From an uncultured Granulosicoccaceae bacterium (GTDB lineage Bacteria > Pseudomonadota > Gammaproteobacteria > Granulosicoccales > Granulosicoccaceae), in the NCBI GenBank assembly GCA_937958675.1, contig CALGND010000099.1, forward strand, positions 1 to 35,941: DNA of 35,941 nucleotides. Direction: 5' to 3'. Made by a program: the position numbers and the translations under genes. Every line of letters starts with the position of its first letter. Positions within the stretch are counted from its first letter, which is position 1. The notes under the pieces were generated by a model. That model did not search any database. It was not told where the DNA came from and saw only the letters and a program-made list of their open reading frames with translations. Shown piece after piece: positions 7,186 through 15,910 of the stretch.

Positions 7186-8646
7186 TTAGAAGGCTCCGCA
7201 ATCAACTTTAACTAATACTTCGTCGTCATCATCTTCATCCACCACGGTTTCACCGAAAAATACTGGATCGTCGTCGTCATCGCCACCAGATTCAAAACAT
7301 TCTCCCGCCGAGGCCGCGAAGCTACTGGTAATGGGCCCTTCCGACGTACTTGCGTTTAAACTGTACGAAAACATACCTGCAGCGACCCTGGCAGCTCCAG
7401 AAGAATCTTCTTCCAGTACCGTACCGGTAGGCATTGACACATCGAACTGAGCATTATTAAACCCGTCTGACAGTTCGCCAACCACACTGGTCAAACTGGC
7501 ACCTAATGTTAAACCTTGATCAATGGTGAGGCTGTCAGGCGTTAGTGTCGCCCCGTAGTTGCTTACAGACAAATTCACTGCTTCACCAGAATTGATGGCT
7601 ATCGATAAAACTGACCCTGTGTTAGTCAATGTGGCTACGTCAGCATCTTCATTGATACTCAGTTGGCTCGTGAATCCACTCATCATCAACGCTACTACAT
7701 CCATACTGTCAGGATCTTCGTCGTCTAACTGCGATAAAAAGCTTGCACTTAAAGCACCGTAAGTCGAATCAATCCTGGTATTACCTTGCGCATCAGAGGA
7801 CACTTTTAGCAATTCAGAATTACCAAGGCTAAAATTAGCGTCTCCATCGGTATCGACAATATTGATAGGCTGGGTAACAGCAAGACTTATACTACCTGCA
7901 GCAGCGACACCAGAATCATCATCAACCATAGCCGTGACCCGCACTGCACCTGAGAAAGTGTCTGGCAAATCAACAGTCGTTTCTGGATCTTCGTCAGCAG
8001 CTGCTTCAAGCAATGTTTTTAGGCCACCGATATTAATTTCATAACTACCGCCATCAGGCGAATAACCGATCAACAGCACAGGCTCCTGTTGGAATTGGTA
8101 AGTCACTACGCCCGTGTCTTCGCTTCTTGCATCTAACACGACCAATAGATCTTGATACACAGCGACACAGGCGGCATTATTGTCGACCATATCGCCAAGC
8201 ACTTGTTCTTGGCATAGCTCATTTTCGTCTGGGTCTATCGTGATGATATTGCCTTCACGAGTAACAGTGGCCACGTTGCTGTCCAGCGCCAGCGATGTAT
8301 TCATCAACGATTCCACATCGTCGTCTAGCATGTCGCCATTTTCGACGTTATCTCCCACTGTAGTGACGTTCATACCGTTGGGGTTAACGGGCGTACCTTC
8401 ATCTGATGTGGCAAACCCAACACCCAGTAGCTCGTTGATATTCAATCCTAAGCTGCTCGATGACAGCGTAGCCGCATTACGTCTAAGTTCGAGCGTGTCT
8501 ATGTCATCTGCTGCGACGCCCGTGTCGCTTTCACCTACGATCAATTCGCTAGGTTGAAAACCAGGGGGATTATCATCACTGCTGCTACAACCCACAAGCA
8601 CTAAGGCTGTTGCCGCTACTGCTATACTTATAACCTTGCCATTCAT
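7186..8646 (-). CDS. Acidic outer-membrane-type lipoprotein of unknown function
   Basis: The 486-residue product starts with a lipoprotein signal, MNGKVISIAVAATALVLVGC, with lipobox LVGC and the lipidated cysteine at 20, followed by SSSDD. The rest is Asp-, Ser- and Thr-rich, with beta-strand-like alternation (for example FSGAVRVTAMVDDDSG, GSISLAVTQP) and runs of acid residues, ending in two DDDD clusters and a C-terminal CGAF. No catalytic motif is recognised; acidic runs could bind calcium. The start is ATG 8646 with AAGGAGA six bases upstream; an in-frame GTG at 8652 would leave no spacing and is rejected. Residues around 145-195 contain CQEQVLGDMVDNNAACVA, a possible disulfide pair. The 5'-nucleotidase follows 110 bp downstream on the same strand. 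Confidence 0.75.
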   Translation of the reverse strand: MNGKVISIAVAATALVLVGCSSSDDNPPGFQPSELIVGESDTGVAADDIDTLELRRNAATLSSSSLGLNINELLGVGFATSDEGTPVNPNGMNVTTVGDNVENGDMLDDDVESLMNTSLALDSNVATVTREGNIITIDPDENELCQEQVLGDMVDNNAACVAVYQDLLVVLDARSEDTGVVTYQFQQEPVLLIGYSPDGGSYEINIGGLKTLLEAAADEDPETTVDLPDTFSGAVRVTAMVDDDSGVAAAGSISLAVTQPINIVDTDGDANFSLGNSELLKVSSDAQGNTRIDSTYGALSASFLSQLDDEDPDSMDVVALMMSGFTSQLSINEDADVATLTNTGSVLSIAINSGEAVNLSVSNYGATLTPDSLTIDQGLTLGASLTSVVGELSDGFNNAQFDVSMPTGTVLEEDSSGAARVAAGMFSYSLNASTSEGPITSSFAASAGECFESGGDDDDDPVFFGETVVDEDDDDEVLVKVDCGAF

Positions 8647-8832
8647 AATCACTCTCCTTTGCTCCTATTCTTATGCTCGTATTCGTATGCTTATACTCTT
8701 ATTACCTGACATTACCATAACTAGTGCACAAAACAGTTGGTATTAAAACCGTTATGTGTGGCACATCCGTAACTATCATCGCTAGCGCCAGATAATTTGC
8801 CCGGTTCGGTGACGCTGGCCACTGATTTTAGC

Positions 8833-9750
8833 TTAATCGCTCAATTTTAACTTCAACGCAGCGGGCGGCAAACTTTTACTCAAATCGTACAGAGGATACT
8901 GCTTTTTAAACAAAATCAGTTCGTCCAAGAATACCGATTGTTCCTCAACTTCATACAATCGGCTTAGTTCCTTTAACCAACTTGCCTGACTCGCTCGATG
9001 GGCATCTTCACTATCACTCGTAGTGGCAACCCTACTACCATCCGTTAACAGATTATCTGCTGCTGCAGTATTCGGTGTCGTCAACGCCGATAAGGCACTC
9101 GGCATTTTCATTGTTGAAGTAGCATCGGCAAATTCACTGGTAACCGTAGGTGAGGATTGCTTGGGTAATTTCTGTGCATCATTTGTATTGCCATCATCTT
9201 TATCTTCAAGTGCACCAGCGGAGCCACCTTTTAGAGCACTTTGCTCCTGCGCCAATACCGGTTCTGGTTTACTCTCCTTTTTTAAGGAGCGCGCAGCAAT
9301 ATCCGTTTCTGCGACTATCGTTTCTTCTGCCGGCCGCTCAATTGGCATTGACTCAGCACGCACTTTCGCACGTGCTTCCTTTGATGCCCTATCTGCCGTA
9401 CTTGCCAAATCACTAGCGATGTCGCTAAAAGAAGCATCGGAAGAAGTCTCAGGGCTTGCCGGCTCTGTAGCCGTTGGCTCAATTGCCGCTGATGATATTT
9501 CAGGAGAAGTTGATTGATCAATTAACATCGGTACCAATGCTACTGCTAATACCATCACTGCAGCCGTGGCAAACACCGGTGCATAGCGGGATGTAGCAGA
9601 ACCAACGACCGCAGCATTTTCGCTAAGCTCCGCTCTTGCCATATTACGGATATGGTCATCCAATGCCGCAGTCACTTCAAGCTCTTGAGCATCAAAGAGT
9701 TCAGCAATGTCATCATCGAAAGGTTGCTTGGGCTTATTTGGCTTATTCAT
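8833..9750 (-). CDS. Single-pass membrane protein in the ECF operon, candidate anti-sigma factor
   Basis: 305 residues from ATG 9750, which overlaps the sigma gene stop by eight bases (ATGAATAA); the longer in-frame start at 9789 lies inside the sigma gene. The N-terminal ~50 residues are a charged cytoplasmic-type segment (PFDDDIAELFDAQELEV, DDHIRNMARAEL), then one membrane helix at about 57-77, then a long low-complexity Ala/Ser/Thr/Glu-rich periplasmic-type region and a more ordered C-terminus (WLKELSRLYEVEEQ to the end). It has no cysteine and no HxxxCxxC zinc motif, so it is not a classical zinc anti-sigma factor. A role in holding or gating the adjacent sigma factor is inferred only from topology and operon position. 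Confidence 0.75.
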   Translation of the reverse strand: MNKPNKPKQPFDDDIAELFDAQELEVTAALDDHIRNMARAELSENAAVVGSATSRYAPVFATAAVMVLAVALVPMLIDQSTSPEISSAAIEPTATEPASPETSSDASFSDIASDLASTADRASKEARAKVRAESMPIERPAEETIVAETDIAARSLKKESKPEPVLAQEQSALKGGSAGALEDKDDGNTNDAQKLPKQSSPTVTSEFADATSTMKMPSALSALTTPNTAAADNLLTDGSRVATTSDSEDAHRASQASWLKELSRLYEVEEQSVFLDELILFKKQYPLYDLSKSLPPAALKLKLSD

Positions 9751-10375
9751 GAATTTCGGCACCTCTAAGCGTTTGACGTAAGCGCGCAAAGGCGTACCTC
9801 AAACGACTTTTAACTGTCTCGGGTTTTTCTGATTGCAGTTCAGCTATCTCCCTAATCGAAAAACCAGCGACATGTTTAAGCAATACGGTTTCTCGTTGTT
9901 CTGGTGTTAAGAGTTGCAGCGCTTCCATCAACAATTTTTTAGATTGCATTACTCTAGTGATCTCATCCGGCTCCAACGGTTTATTAACTGCAGCAATTGT
10001 AGCGCTCGAACCCGATGCCCTAGGTGTTGGGTCGTCAAAGCCTAGATTGGTAGTAGCTCGTCGCGAATTGGCGCGAAATAAATCGATGACCCTATTGCGT
10101 GCGATGGTAAATAACCATGCTTTAAACGGCGCTGAAGAATCATATTGATCACGCTGCTTTATCACCTTCATCCACACATCCTGGAACAGCTCTTGAGCAT
10201 CTGCCTGGCTGCCGCAGCTATTGGCGATATACTGTAAAAGCGGCTGTCTGTGCCGGGAGTACAGCTGGTCAAATGCAGTGGCATCGCCATTTGCATAAGC
10301 CAGCATAAGTGCACTCCCGTTATCGTCGTTGGCGATACTATCCACTCTTGTTATCGTATCCTTCAATACCAGCAT
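9743..10375 (-). CDS. ECF-type RNA polymerase sigma factor
   Basis: A 210-residue sigma factor with region 2 at about 33-104 (AFDQLYSRHRQPLLQYI, ELFQDVWMKV, PFKAWLFTIARNRVIDLFR) and region 4 at about 150-203 (LTPEQRETVLLKHVAGFS, IREIAELQSEKPETVKSRL, a helix-turn-helix). Region 3 is missing, as in all ECF factors; the linker is long and Ser/Thr/Pro-rich. The start is uncertain: ATG 10375 overlaps the upstream gene by 38 bp, while an in-frame GTG at 10345 would give an 8-bp overlap (GTGGATAG) matching the downstream junction. Neither has a clear Shine-Dalgarno at good spacing. It sits between a vWA lipoprotein and a membrane protein, suggesting an envelope-signal regulon. Confidence 0.9.
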   Translation of the reverse strand: MLVLKDTITRVDSIANDDNGSALMLAYANGDATAFDQLYSRHRQPLLQYIANSCGSQADAQELFQDVWMKVIKQRDQYDSSAPFKAWLFTIARNRVIDLFRANSRRATTNLGFDDPTPRASGSSATIAAVNKPLEPDEITRVMQSKKLLMEALQLLTPEQRETVLLKHVAGFSIREIAELQSEKPETVKSRLRYAFARLRQTLRGAEIHE

Positions 10376-12083
10376 AAAGTGTTTCAGCTAAGCGTAGTAG
10401 CTGTATAAATTCGGCGCGGTATCCAAATTGATCCTCACCCTTCGCACTATGTGCCAGTGCCCGGGTGTCAGCAAGAGAGAAGCTACCTAGGTATTTACTT
10501 TTGCGCAACTGTTGGCCAAACGCTGCTACCGCTGCAGAGAAACGAAACTGCTCGCTATGCTCAGATGTCAGCATATCTTTCGTGATAACTGAGCTAATCA
10601 ATTGACTAGTGTTTGAATCAGGTTGCTTGTAGCGTAGGCGTAATTCTGCAATCTCGCCATTGATCTTAGCGTCAACACCGTTGTCTTTAGAATGTGATCC
10701 GTAACGCAGCGGTGTATTTAGCTCACCACCATCACCTGCCAATGCGACCTCATACAAGGCAGTCACCGAATGGCCCGCACCGATTTCACCAGCGTCGATC
10801 TTGTCGTTGTTAAAGTCTTCATTAGCAAGTTTTCTATTAACGTAACCAATTAAACGATACTCATTAACCACTGCAGGGTTAAATTCAACTTGAATCTTGA
10901 CATCTTTAGCGATGGTCATAAGGGTTGAGCCTAGCTCGTCAACTAATACCTTCTGAGCTTCGCTCAGCGTATCAATATAAGCATAGGCTCCATTACCAAC
11001 ATCAGCCAACTGCTCCATTAGATGGTCATTATAATTTCCAGAACCAAAACCAAGCGTGGTTAACGCAATGCCAGCCTCTCGCTTTTGTTCTATCAGTGCT
11101 TTTAACTTCTCGATGTCAGAGATGCCTACATTAAAATCACCATCGGTGGCCAGCAGTACTCGGTTGATACCCTCTTTCTTAAAGTTTTTTGCGGCCATTT
11201 GATAAGCGAGCTCAATACCGGCGCTACCATGCGTCGAACCACCCGCCGCAAGCGAGTCGAGTGCTGCGTTAATTGCTCGCGTGTCGTTGCCTGGAGTGGG
11301 TTCAAGCACAACACCGGACGCGCCCGCATACACCACCATGCTGACGCTATCCTCGGCAGACAATCCTTTGGCCATCATTTTTATTGACGATTTAAGCAAA
11401 CCTAGTTTGTTCGGGCTAGCCATAGAGCCTGATACATCCATTAAAAAGACTAAGTTGGCTGCAGGCCTTTCTTCTGCTTCTAGTTCATACCCTTGTATGC
11501 CTATATGCAACAAGCGCGTTTTTTCGTTCCAAGGTGTTACACCCAGTTCACTCATCACTGAAAACGGTTGGTCAGATGATTCAGGACCGGCATAATGGTA
11601 ATCAAAGTAATTGAGTAATTCTTCAATGCGTACCGCATTTACGGGCGGTAAACTACCGGATTGCAAAAATCGCCTGACATTAGAATACGCACCAGTATCT
11701 ACATCGATACTAAATGTCGATACCGGTTGAGTTGCAGTTAGTACTAATTTGTTATTGTCTAGTACTTGGTGCTTTTCCCTTTGCTCAGTTGGTATGCGAT
11801 CAACTGGCGGCTGCCATATAGCCATCTGTTCGCTCTGCAATTGCATCACCGCCCCTCGGTCATGACTGGATTGCAATTTACGCAATTTCTTTGCATCGGA
11901 ACTACCGTCACTTAAACGATCATCCGATTCAGTTAGTACAATTTTCTGCCGCTTTGACGGCTCAGGCACAGTGACTGGAGATGTAGTGGGCGTGTGTGCT
12001 GCGCTATCAAACTCGGACACACAAGCTGTGAGCATAACGGCAGCTGAACATGCCAGTGACAGCACGATTAAGTTGTTCTTCAT
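10338..12083 (-). CDS. YfbK-type von Willebrand factor A lipoprotein
   Basis: 581 residues beginning with a lipoprotein signal whose lipobox is LTAC (C21). Residues 120-180 (STFSIDVDTGAYSNVRRFL, VRIEELLNYFDY) match the domain that precedes vWA in the YfbK family. The vWA domain follows at about 208-390, with a complete metal site: D216, S218, S220 in DVSGS, T284 and D314 in ATDGD. The C-terminal part (MTIAKDVKIQVEFNPAVVNEYRLIGY, then LRLRYKQP) fits DUF3520. It is probably a periplasm-facing, metal-dependent protein-binding lipoprotein; no enzyme activity is expected. It heads the operon with the ECF sigma gene. A weak GGAAAA Shine-Dalgarno precedes ATG 12083, and a nested pair of inverted repeats lies just upstream. 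Confidence 0.88.
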   Translation of the reverse strand: MKNNLIVLSLACSAAVMLTACVSEFDSAAHTPTTSPVTVPEPSKRQKIVLTESDDRLSDGSSDAKKLRKLQSSHDRGAVMQLQSEQMAIWQPPVDRIPTEQREKHQVLDNNKLVLTATQPVSTFSIDVDTGAYSNVRRFLQSGSLPPVNAVRIEELLNYFDYHYAGPESSDQPFSVMSELGVTPWNEKTRLLHIGIQGYELEAEERPAANLVFLMDVSGSMASPNKLGLLKSSIKMMAKGLSAEDSVSMVVYAGASGVVLEPTPGNDTRAINAALDSLAAGGSTHGSAGIELAYQMAAKNFKKEGINRVLLATDGDFNVGISDIEKLKALIEQKREAGIALTTLGFGSGNYNDHLMEQLADVGNGAYAYIDTLSEAQKVLVDELGSTLMTIAKDVKIQVEFNPAVVNEYRLIGYVNRKLANEDFNNDKIDAGEIGAGHSVTALYEVALAGDGGELNTPLRYGSHSKDNGVDAKINGEIAELRLRYKQPDSNTSQLISSVITKDMLTSEHSEQFRFSAAVAAFGQQLRKSKYLGSFSLADTRALAHSAKGEDQFGYRAEFIQLLRLAETLYAGIEGYDNKSG

Positions 12084-12091
12084 AATTTTTC

Positions 12092-12161
12092 CAAATTAAA
12101 TATACGTACCCCTAAAACGCTACCGATCAAGAAACGGGGTTAACGATTTAAATTTAATTTG
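12092..12161. promoter_or_regulatory. Nested inverted repeats in a divergent promoter region
   Basis: CAAATTAAAT (12092-12101) and ATTTAATTTG (12152-12161) are perfect 10-bp arms. Nested inside are ACCCC (12108-12112) and GGGGT (12136-12140). The structure spans the start side of the vWA operon, with its inner edge eight bases from the vWA start codon, so it could be a paired operator or a leader stem. Confidence 0.4.
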
Positions 12162-12352
12162 CCTACCGTGAGAAGTGATTGCCAAAAAATGGCAAACAAT
12201 GTAAATCATTGATCATAACCCCAGAAATCATCACAATCGTTGCAAACTGTTGTAAAAAAACAACGCAACATTGTCATAGTTTGATTCATTCAGTGGTCAT
12301 TCCAAATAGTTGGTTTACGCTAAAGGCTCGTTTACACACAGGTATTACTTGT

Positions 12353-12829
12353 ATGCCCATGAACAAACAACGTCGCCAGATGATCAAAGCTACCGCAGCT
12401 ATTGCCGCCTCTTCGGTCACATTACTCACGGCGCCGTCTATGGTAAATGCTACGTCCTTACCCTCTGAACTGAACAAACCAGCCGAACCGCGTGGATTGC
12501 GTGTCGAGTTATCTCACAAAGGCGCACAAACCTATGTGACTGTTACCAACACACTAACGACGCCGGTCACGCTCACTCATGTCTATCCGGGTGTCGTGAC
12601 TGACCGAGACGAAAGCTTCGATCTCAACAGTTTATTAGTCACTGGCCCTAAAACAGTCATGCCGGGTAAACCGTGGGTCAGCAAAATAGGCAAAACACAC
12701 ATCGCAAGCTTAAGCGCACCCACTTCGCCAAAAATCACCCAAGGTGTAAAGATTACAGTGGCCACTCACAGCGCCACAGCAGATGGCTACAAGCTAGTTG
12801 AGACAACGCGCACCCTACTCGTAGGCTAA
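12353..12829 (+). CDS. Exported protein with Tat-like signal, function unknown
   Basis: 158 residues. The N-terminus MPMNKQRRQMIKATAAIA has a twin-arginine-like motif (QRRQMIK) followed by a mild hydrophobic core and a probable cleavage near MVNA. The mature ~120 residues look like a small beta-sandwich: alternating strands such as LRVELSHKGAQTYVTVTNTL, a proline-rich turn, and VKITVATHSATADGYKLV. There are no cysteines or obvious ligand residues. An open frame extends upstream to 12179, but that part has no signal logic and no ribosome site, so I start at 12353 (12359 is equally possible). It is divergent from the vWA operon. No family recognised. Confidence 0.65.
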   Translation: MPMNKQRRQMIKATAAIAASSVTLLTAPSMVNATSLPSELNKPAEPRGLRVELSHKGAQTYVTVTNTLTTPVTLTHVYPGVVTDRDESFDLNSLLVTGPKTVMPGKPWVSKIGKTHIASLSAPTSPKITQGVKITVATHSATADGYKLVETTRTLLVG

Positions 12830-12848
12830 ATGCTTGAATAGTTTCATG

Positions 12849-12870
12849 GGCGAGGGCCTCGACCCTCGCC
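12849..12870 (+). terminator. GC-rich hairpin after the Tat-type protein gene
   Basis: GGCGAGGG (12849-12856) and CCCTCGCC (12863-12870) form a perfect 8-bp stem with loop CCTCGA, 20 bases after the stop. The following bases (TACCTTTAC) are only weakly T-rich, so termination is probable rather than certain. Confidence 0.45.
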
Positions 12871-12952
12871 TACCTTTACTGGCGTATGTTCTCTCGCGTA
12901 CCAGCAACAAAGCGTGTATTGTTTCTTGTAACACTGGCCATATACTACGGCA

Positions 12953-13279
12953 ATGATAAGAGACGCCAAATTTCGCATCGGACAAATAGTTAAACACCGC
13001 GTATTCGCATTTCGCGGTGTCATATACGATGTTGACCCTGAATTTAACAATACTGACGAGTGGTATGAATCCATTCCAGAGCACATTCGGCCCTCTAAGG
13101 ACCAACCGTTTTACCATCTGTTTGCGGAAAACGAAAAAACGGTATACGAAGCTTACGTATCTGAACAAAATTTGTTAGTGGATAATTCAGATGAGCCACT
13201 CAGGCATCCGGAAGTGAAAATACAATTTGAACCGGACAACAAGGGCGGTTACCGGCACAAACAAGCACTACATCACTAG
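12953..13279 (+). CDS. hspQ: Heat shock protein HspQ
   Basis: 108 residues that match the HspQ/YccV family nearly end to end: FRIGQIVKHRVFAFRGVIYD, then VDPEFNNTDEWYESIP, DQPFYHLFAEN and AYVSEQNLLVDNSDEP. The family binds hemimethylated DNA in vitro and in enterobacteria serves as a specificity factor for Lon protease. The start at 12953 gives the expected N-terminus. The Shine-Dalgarno is poor, and I could not identify a convincing heat-shock promoter. A strong terminator overlaps the stop codon. It is monocistronic between unrelated neighbours. Confidence 0.93.
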   Translation: MIRDAKFRIGQIVKHRVFAFRGVIYDVDPEFNNTDEWYESIPEHIRPSKDQPFYHLFAENEKTVYEAYVSEQNLLVDNSDEPLRHPEVKIQFEPDNKGGYRHKQALHH

Positions 13280-13302
13280 CAGATGCGCTAGTGATGCTTT
13301 TT
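13271..13302 (+). terminator. Intrinsic terminator of hspQ
   Basis: CATCACTAGC (13271-13280) and GCTAGTGATG (13287-13296) form a perfect 10-bp stem, followed by CTTTTT. The stem includes the hspQ stop codon. It lies ten bases before the end of the convergent lipoprotein gene. Confidence 0.8.
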
Positions 13303-13311
13303 AGGCATGCG

Positions 13312-14370
13312 CTAGTTTAGCTTGCGTTTATGTGTCACTACTACGCCGCGGCGAGGCATCATTTCGTCAAAGTGCACATTAGCCCAGCAAGCTTCGTGCA
13401 GTACCAGCTCAGCCTGCACACCAGCCAAAATAAATTCGTCTTTCACGCGTTCCGCTCTACCGTTTGCCAATATTTGATTGCCATCATCTATCGCTGATTT
13501 ACCGTGTGAGCAACCGATGATAGAAACGACATCAGAATCCGCTCGAAAGTTTGTGACTATCTGCGTTGTTAATTGCTTATTAGTTGATCCCATCACTAAG
13601 GAATCATTTGGGAAAACCATAATTTCCCGACGTACAGTATCGAATTGATCAAGCAGCGCTTCAAAGTTTGATTGACGCGTTTGATACATATTTAATTTTG
13701 TCTTTGGCTTCAGATCTGAATTCAACGCAATATTAGCCGCAGGCTTTGGTTCAACAACAGGCTCTGGCACTAAGGCATTTTTTACGATTTCTTTTTTAGA
13801 TGCTACAGGCGTGGCAAACGCCACCGGTGTTTCATCCGCTTGAGCGCCGTTGCTTGCTAGTGAGCTTGGACGTTGATTAGCAAACAGCGCATCATTAACT
13901 TCTATGTTGTCACCACTCGCGCCCAATACATATATCGACGATGCTGGTTGCACCATTTGCTGTAATTCATTGACGGAATACCGACGTTTCACTTTGATCA
14001 TGCCAGCGGTAACAATCACGGTGTAATCTGACTTAGTAATATCTTGCTCAATGATATAGCTTAGCAACGGTTCTTGATCAGCTTGGGCCAGACGTAGCCG
14101 ATAACCCGCATCCTGAAGCGCCGCTACCATTTGCTCACCAAATTGATCCTCCGGCCGATTGGCATAGAGGACTGTTTGCGCAGGCGCAATTGCATCGATC
14201 TGGCTCATCACGCCTACCAAATCCCTGGCCACCAATGCCGCCACGCTCTGGTTACTGGCAATAAGAGATCCCTCGCTCGCCGATACTGGCTGCGTGACTG
14301 TTTTTTTCGGCGATGTGCCGCACGCACTAAGCGCAATCACCAATAAGGCGCACGTACTGACTCGAATCAC
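13312..14370 (-). CDS. Lipoprotein with a C-terminal OmpA-like domain
   Basis: 352 residues, with a lipoprotein signal ending in the lipobox LSAC (C17). The central region (about 40-165) is an alpha/beta segment containing ALVARDLVGVMSQIDAI and AALQDAGYRLRLAQ, then a disordered Pro/Glu/Lys-rich linker. Residues from about 255 to the end resemble an OmpA/MotB fold: VSIIGCSHGKSAIDDGNQIL, then ANGRAERVKDEFILAGV, as expected for the helix that carries the peptidoglycan contacts. A peptidoglycan-associated lipoprotein is therefore plausible. The start is GTG 14370, with GAGGAAG at good spacing. The OmpA assignment rests on the C-terminal pattern alone. It is convergent with hspQ. Confidence 0.75.
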   Translation of the reverse strand: MIRVSTCALLVIALSACGTSPKKTVTQPVSASEGSLIASNQSVAALVARDLVGVMSQIDAIAPAQTVLYANRPEDQFGEQMVAALQDAGYRLRLAQADQEPLLSYIIEQDITKSDYTVIVTAGMIKVKRRYSVNELQQMVQPASSIYVLGASGDNIEVNDALFANQRPSSLASNGAQADETPVAFATPVASKKEIVKNALVPEPVVEPKPAANIALNSDLKPKTKLNMYQTRQSNFEALLDQFDTVRREIMVFPNDSLVMGSTNKQLTTQIVTNFRADSDVVSIIGCSHGKSAIDDGNQILANGRAERVKDEFILAGVQAELVLHEACWANVHFDEMMPRRGVVVTHKRKLN

Positions 14371-14608
14371 ATCAACTTCCTCTGTTTATCTCTGAGCAAG
14401 CCTAATTGAAGCTGGAAGCGCCCGCCATTACCGCTTTCATCATTTGCTGAGTAGGTCGCATCTTATGTTGTGTAATGTGTCATGCCGCAATATTGACAGG
14501 GCGTGACCCTCTTCACAGCGACAATTTTTCGCGATTTTGGAGAATTACTTGTGCACAGCAAACATCGCAGCCTAAAATCCCTTATCGACCAATCATATAA
14601 CCGACGCC

Positions 14609-15910
14609 ATGATCGACGAAACACTCTACCAACTTGCTACTGACGAGCTCAACAGCGACCAGCGAAAACCCGATATATGGGCCCGCGCCTGCGCTCTAGC
14701 AAGCAATGATCACGACGAAGCCAGATACCTGTACACCAATCTTCGCGTGGAACAAATGTTGGCTGCACAAGAAAAAGCCGAGAACGATCTATTACGCAGT
14801 GGTGGGAAGCCAGCTGCTGATATGACACTAGAGCTCGATGACGAAACTCAAGAGATCACAGTCGAATCCACACGTGCTGGCCAAACATCTGACCTCAATC
14901 TTCAGGCAGACGGTTTGGAGCTTGAGGGCGAGTCATCGCACAGCAGTATTATTGGTAACGAAGGCGCTCTAGAGCTCTCAGCCAGCGAATTCGATCTAAA
15001 TCCTGATGACATCGCTGATATGAACGCGGCAGAACCCGGTATAGCCTCCTCTCTTCATGGAAAAGTCACCAAGGCAGAAGCGCCTGCACCAGGTGAGAAA
15101 AAGGCCATCACCATGGACGACGATCCCTTAGCTTATTGGGCGCAACAGCATCAAGAACAGATTCGCTTAGGCGAAGAGCAATCCGAGCGAGACAATGGCT
15201 CAACACTGAGCAAGGAGCTCGAAAGACAGGCCGATGAGCTTCCCGGCCAACACTCGGATATCGTCGCTGTAGAATCAAATTCAGCTGCTATCCAGCCAAA
15301 GCCTAGTGATACACCTAAAGCTAAACCCACGTACAACATGCCTGACCGCATTGAGCCAAATGAGGAACCAGCTGCGCCGCAAGTTGAGGCCACCTTTGAA
15401 CCTCAACGTCAAGTTTTGGCGGCTGAATCCCCTGTGCATTATGACTATGCTGATGACGATGACACTATCGCCAACGCAGTCATCAACACGCCTATCAACC
15501 GCCAGGGGGGCAAACGTTTTTACGTTTACAGCCGAAACGGCAAAACTCACGCAGTTAAAGACGGTGTTTCATGGCCCGCCATGCTGCTAACGTTACCGTG
15601 GTTACTCGCAAAAGGCATGCTCGGCACTGGGATCGTCTATGCCGTGCTTTGGTTGGTCTTAATTGCGGGCTTACTCACTACGGGTTTTGCTTGGATGGAT
15701 GCTGCACCCAATGCCCCAACAGCTATAAAGATATGGACTGCATTATTTGCTCTGGTGGCACTTGTTTCGCTGTTTTATTTACCGTTCAGACATGGCAATG
15801 AATGGTTTCAGAAAAAACTGCAACGCAGAGGTTACGAGCTTGATGCACTGGTTCACGCAAAAAACCGAAGAGAAGCGATTGACTCATCATTTGACTCAGC
15901 GGCATTTTGA
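14609..15910 (+). CDS. DUF2628 membrane protein with a long acidic N-terminal region
   Basis: 433 residues in three parts. Residues 1-50 (ETLYQLATDELNSDQRKPD, then IWARACALASNDHDEARYLY) form a short helical module that I know from the N-termini of other gammaproteobacterial membrane proteins. Residues 55-300 are acidic and low-complexity (Glu/Asp/Ser/Pro). Residues from about 305 match DUF2628: FYVYSRNGKTHAVKDGVSWP, then membrane segments at about 325-363 and 371-392, and a positively charged tail (KKLQRRGYELDALV). The start has no clear Shine-Dalgarno. The function is unknown. The disordered acidic region suggests a cytoplasmic scaffold tethered to the inner membrane, which is speculation. 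It stands alone between oppositely oriented genes. Confidence 0.78.
   Translation: MIDETLYQLATDELNSDQRKPDIWARACALASNDHDEARYLYTNLRVEQMLAAQEKAENDLLRSGGKPAADMTLELDDETQEITVESTRAGQTSDLNLQADGLELEGESSHSSIIGNEGALELSASEFDLNPDDIADMNAAEPGIASSLHGKVTKAEAPAPGEKKAITMDDDPLAYWAQQHQEQIRLGEEQSERDNGSTLSKELERQADELPGQHSDIVAVESNSAAIQPKPSDTPKAKPTYNMPDRIEPNEEPAAPQVEATFEPQRQVLAAESPVHYDYADDDDTIANAVINTPINRQGGKRFYVYSRNGKTHAVKDGVSWPAMLLTLPWLLAKGMLGTGIVYAVLWLVLIAGLLTTGFAWMDAAPNAPTAIKIWTALFALVALVSLFYLPFRHGNEWFQKKLQRRGYELDALVHAKNRREAIDSSFDSAAF

Noticed and set aside
8662-8705. Short TATTCTTATGCTCG-like hexamer repetition upstream of the acidic lipoprotein gene
   Set aside because: The units are too imperfect to call a microsatellite or phase-variable tract.
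8843-8870. Possible zinc-type anti-sigma motif in the ECF operon membrane protein
   Set aside because: The protein has no cysteine at all, so a ZAS domain is excluded.
12179-12352. 58-codon upstream extension of the Tat-type protein
   Set aside because: It has no ribosome site, adds a cysteine-rich nonsense stretch and would bury the signal peptide.
14491-14525. TTGACA upstream of the DUF2628 gene as a promoter
   Set aside because: No acceptable -10 box occurs at 16-18 bp; the nearest candidate needs a 21-bp spacer.
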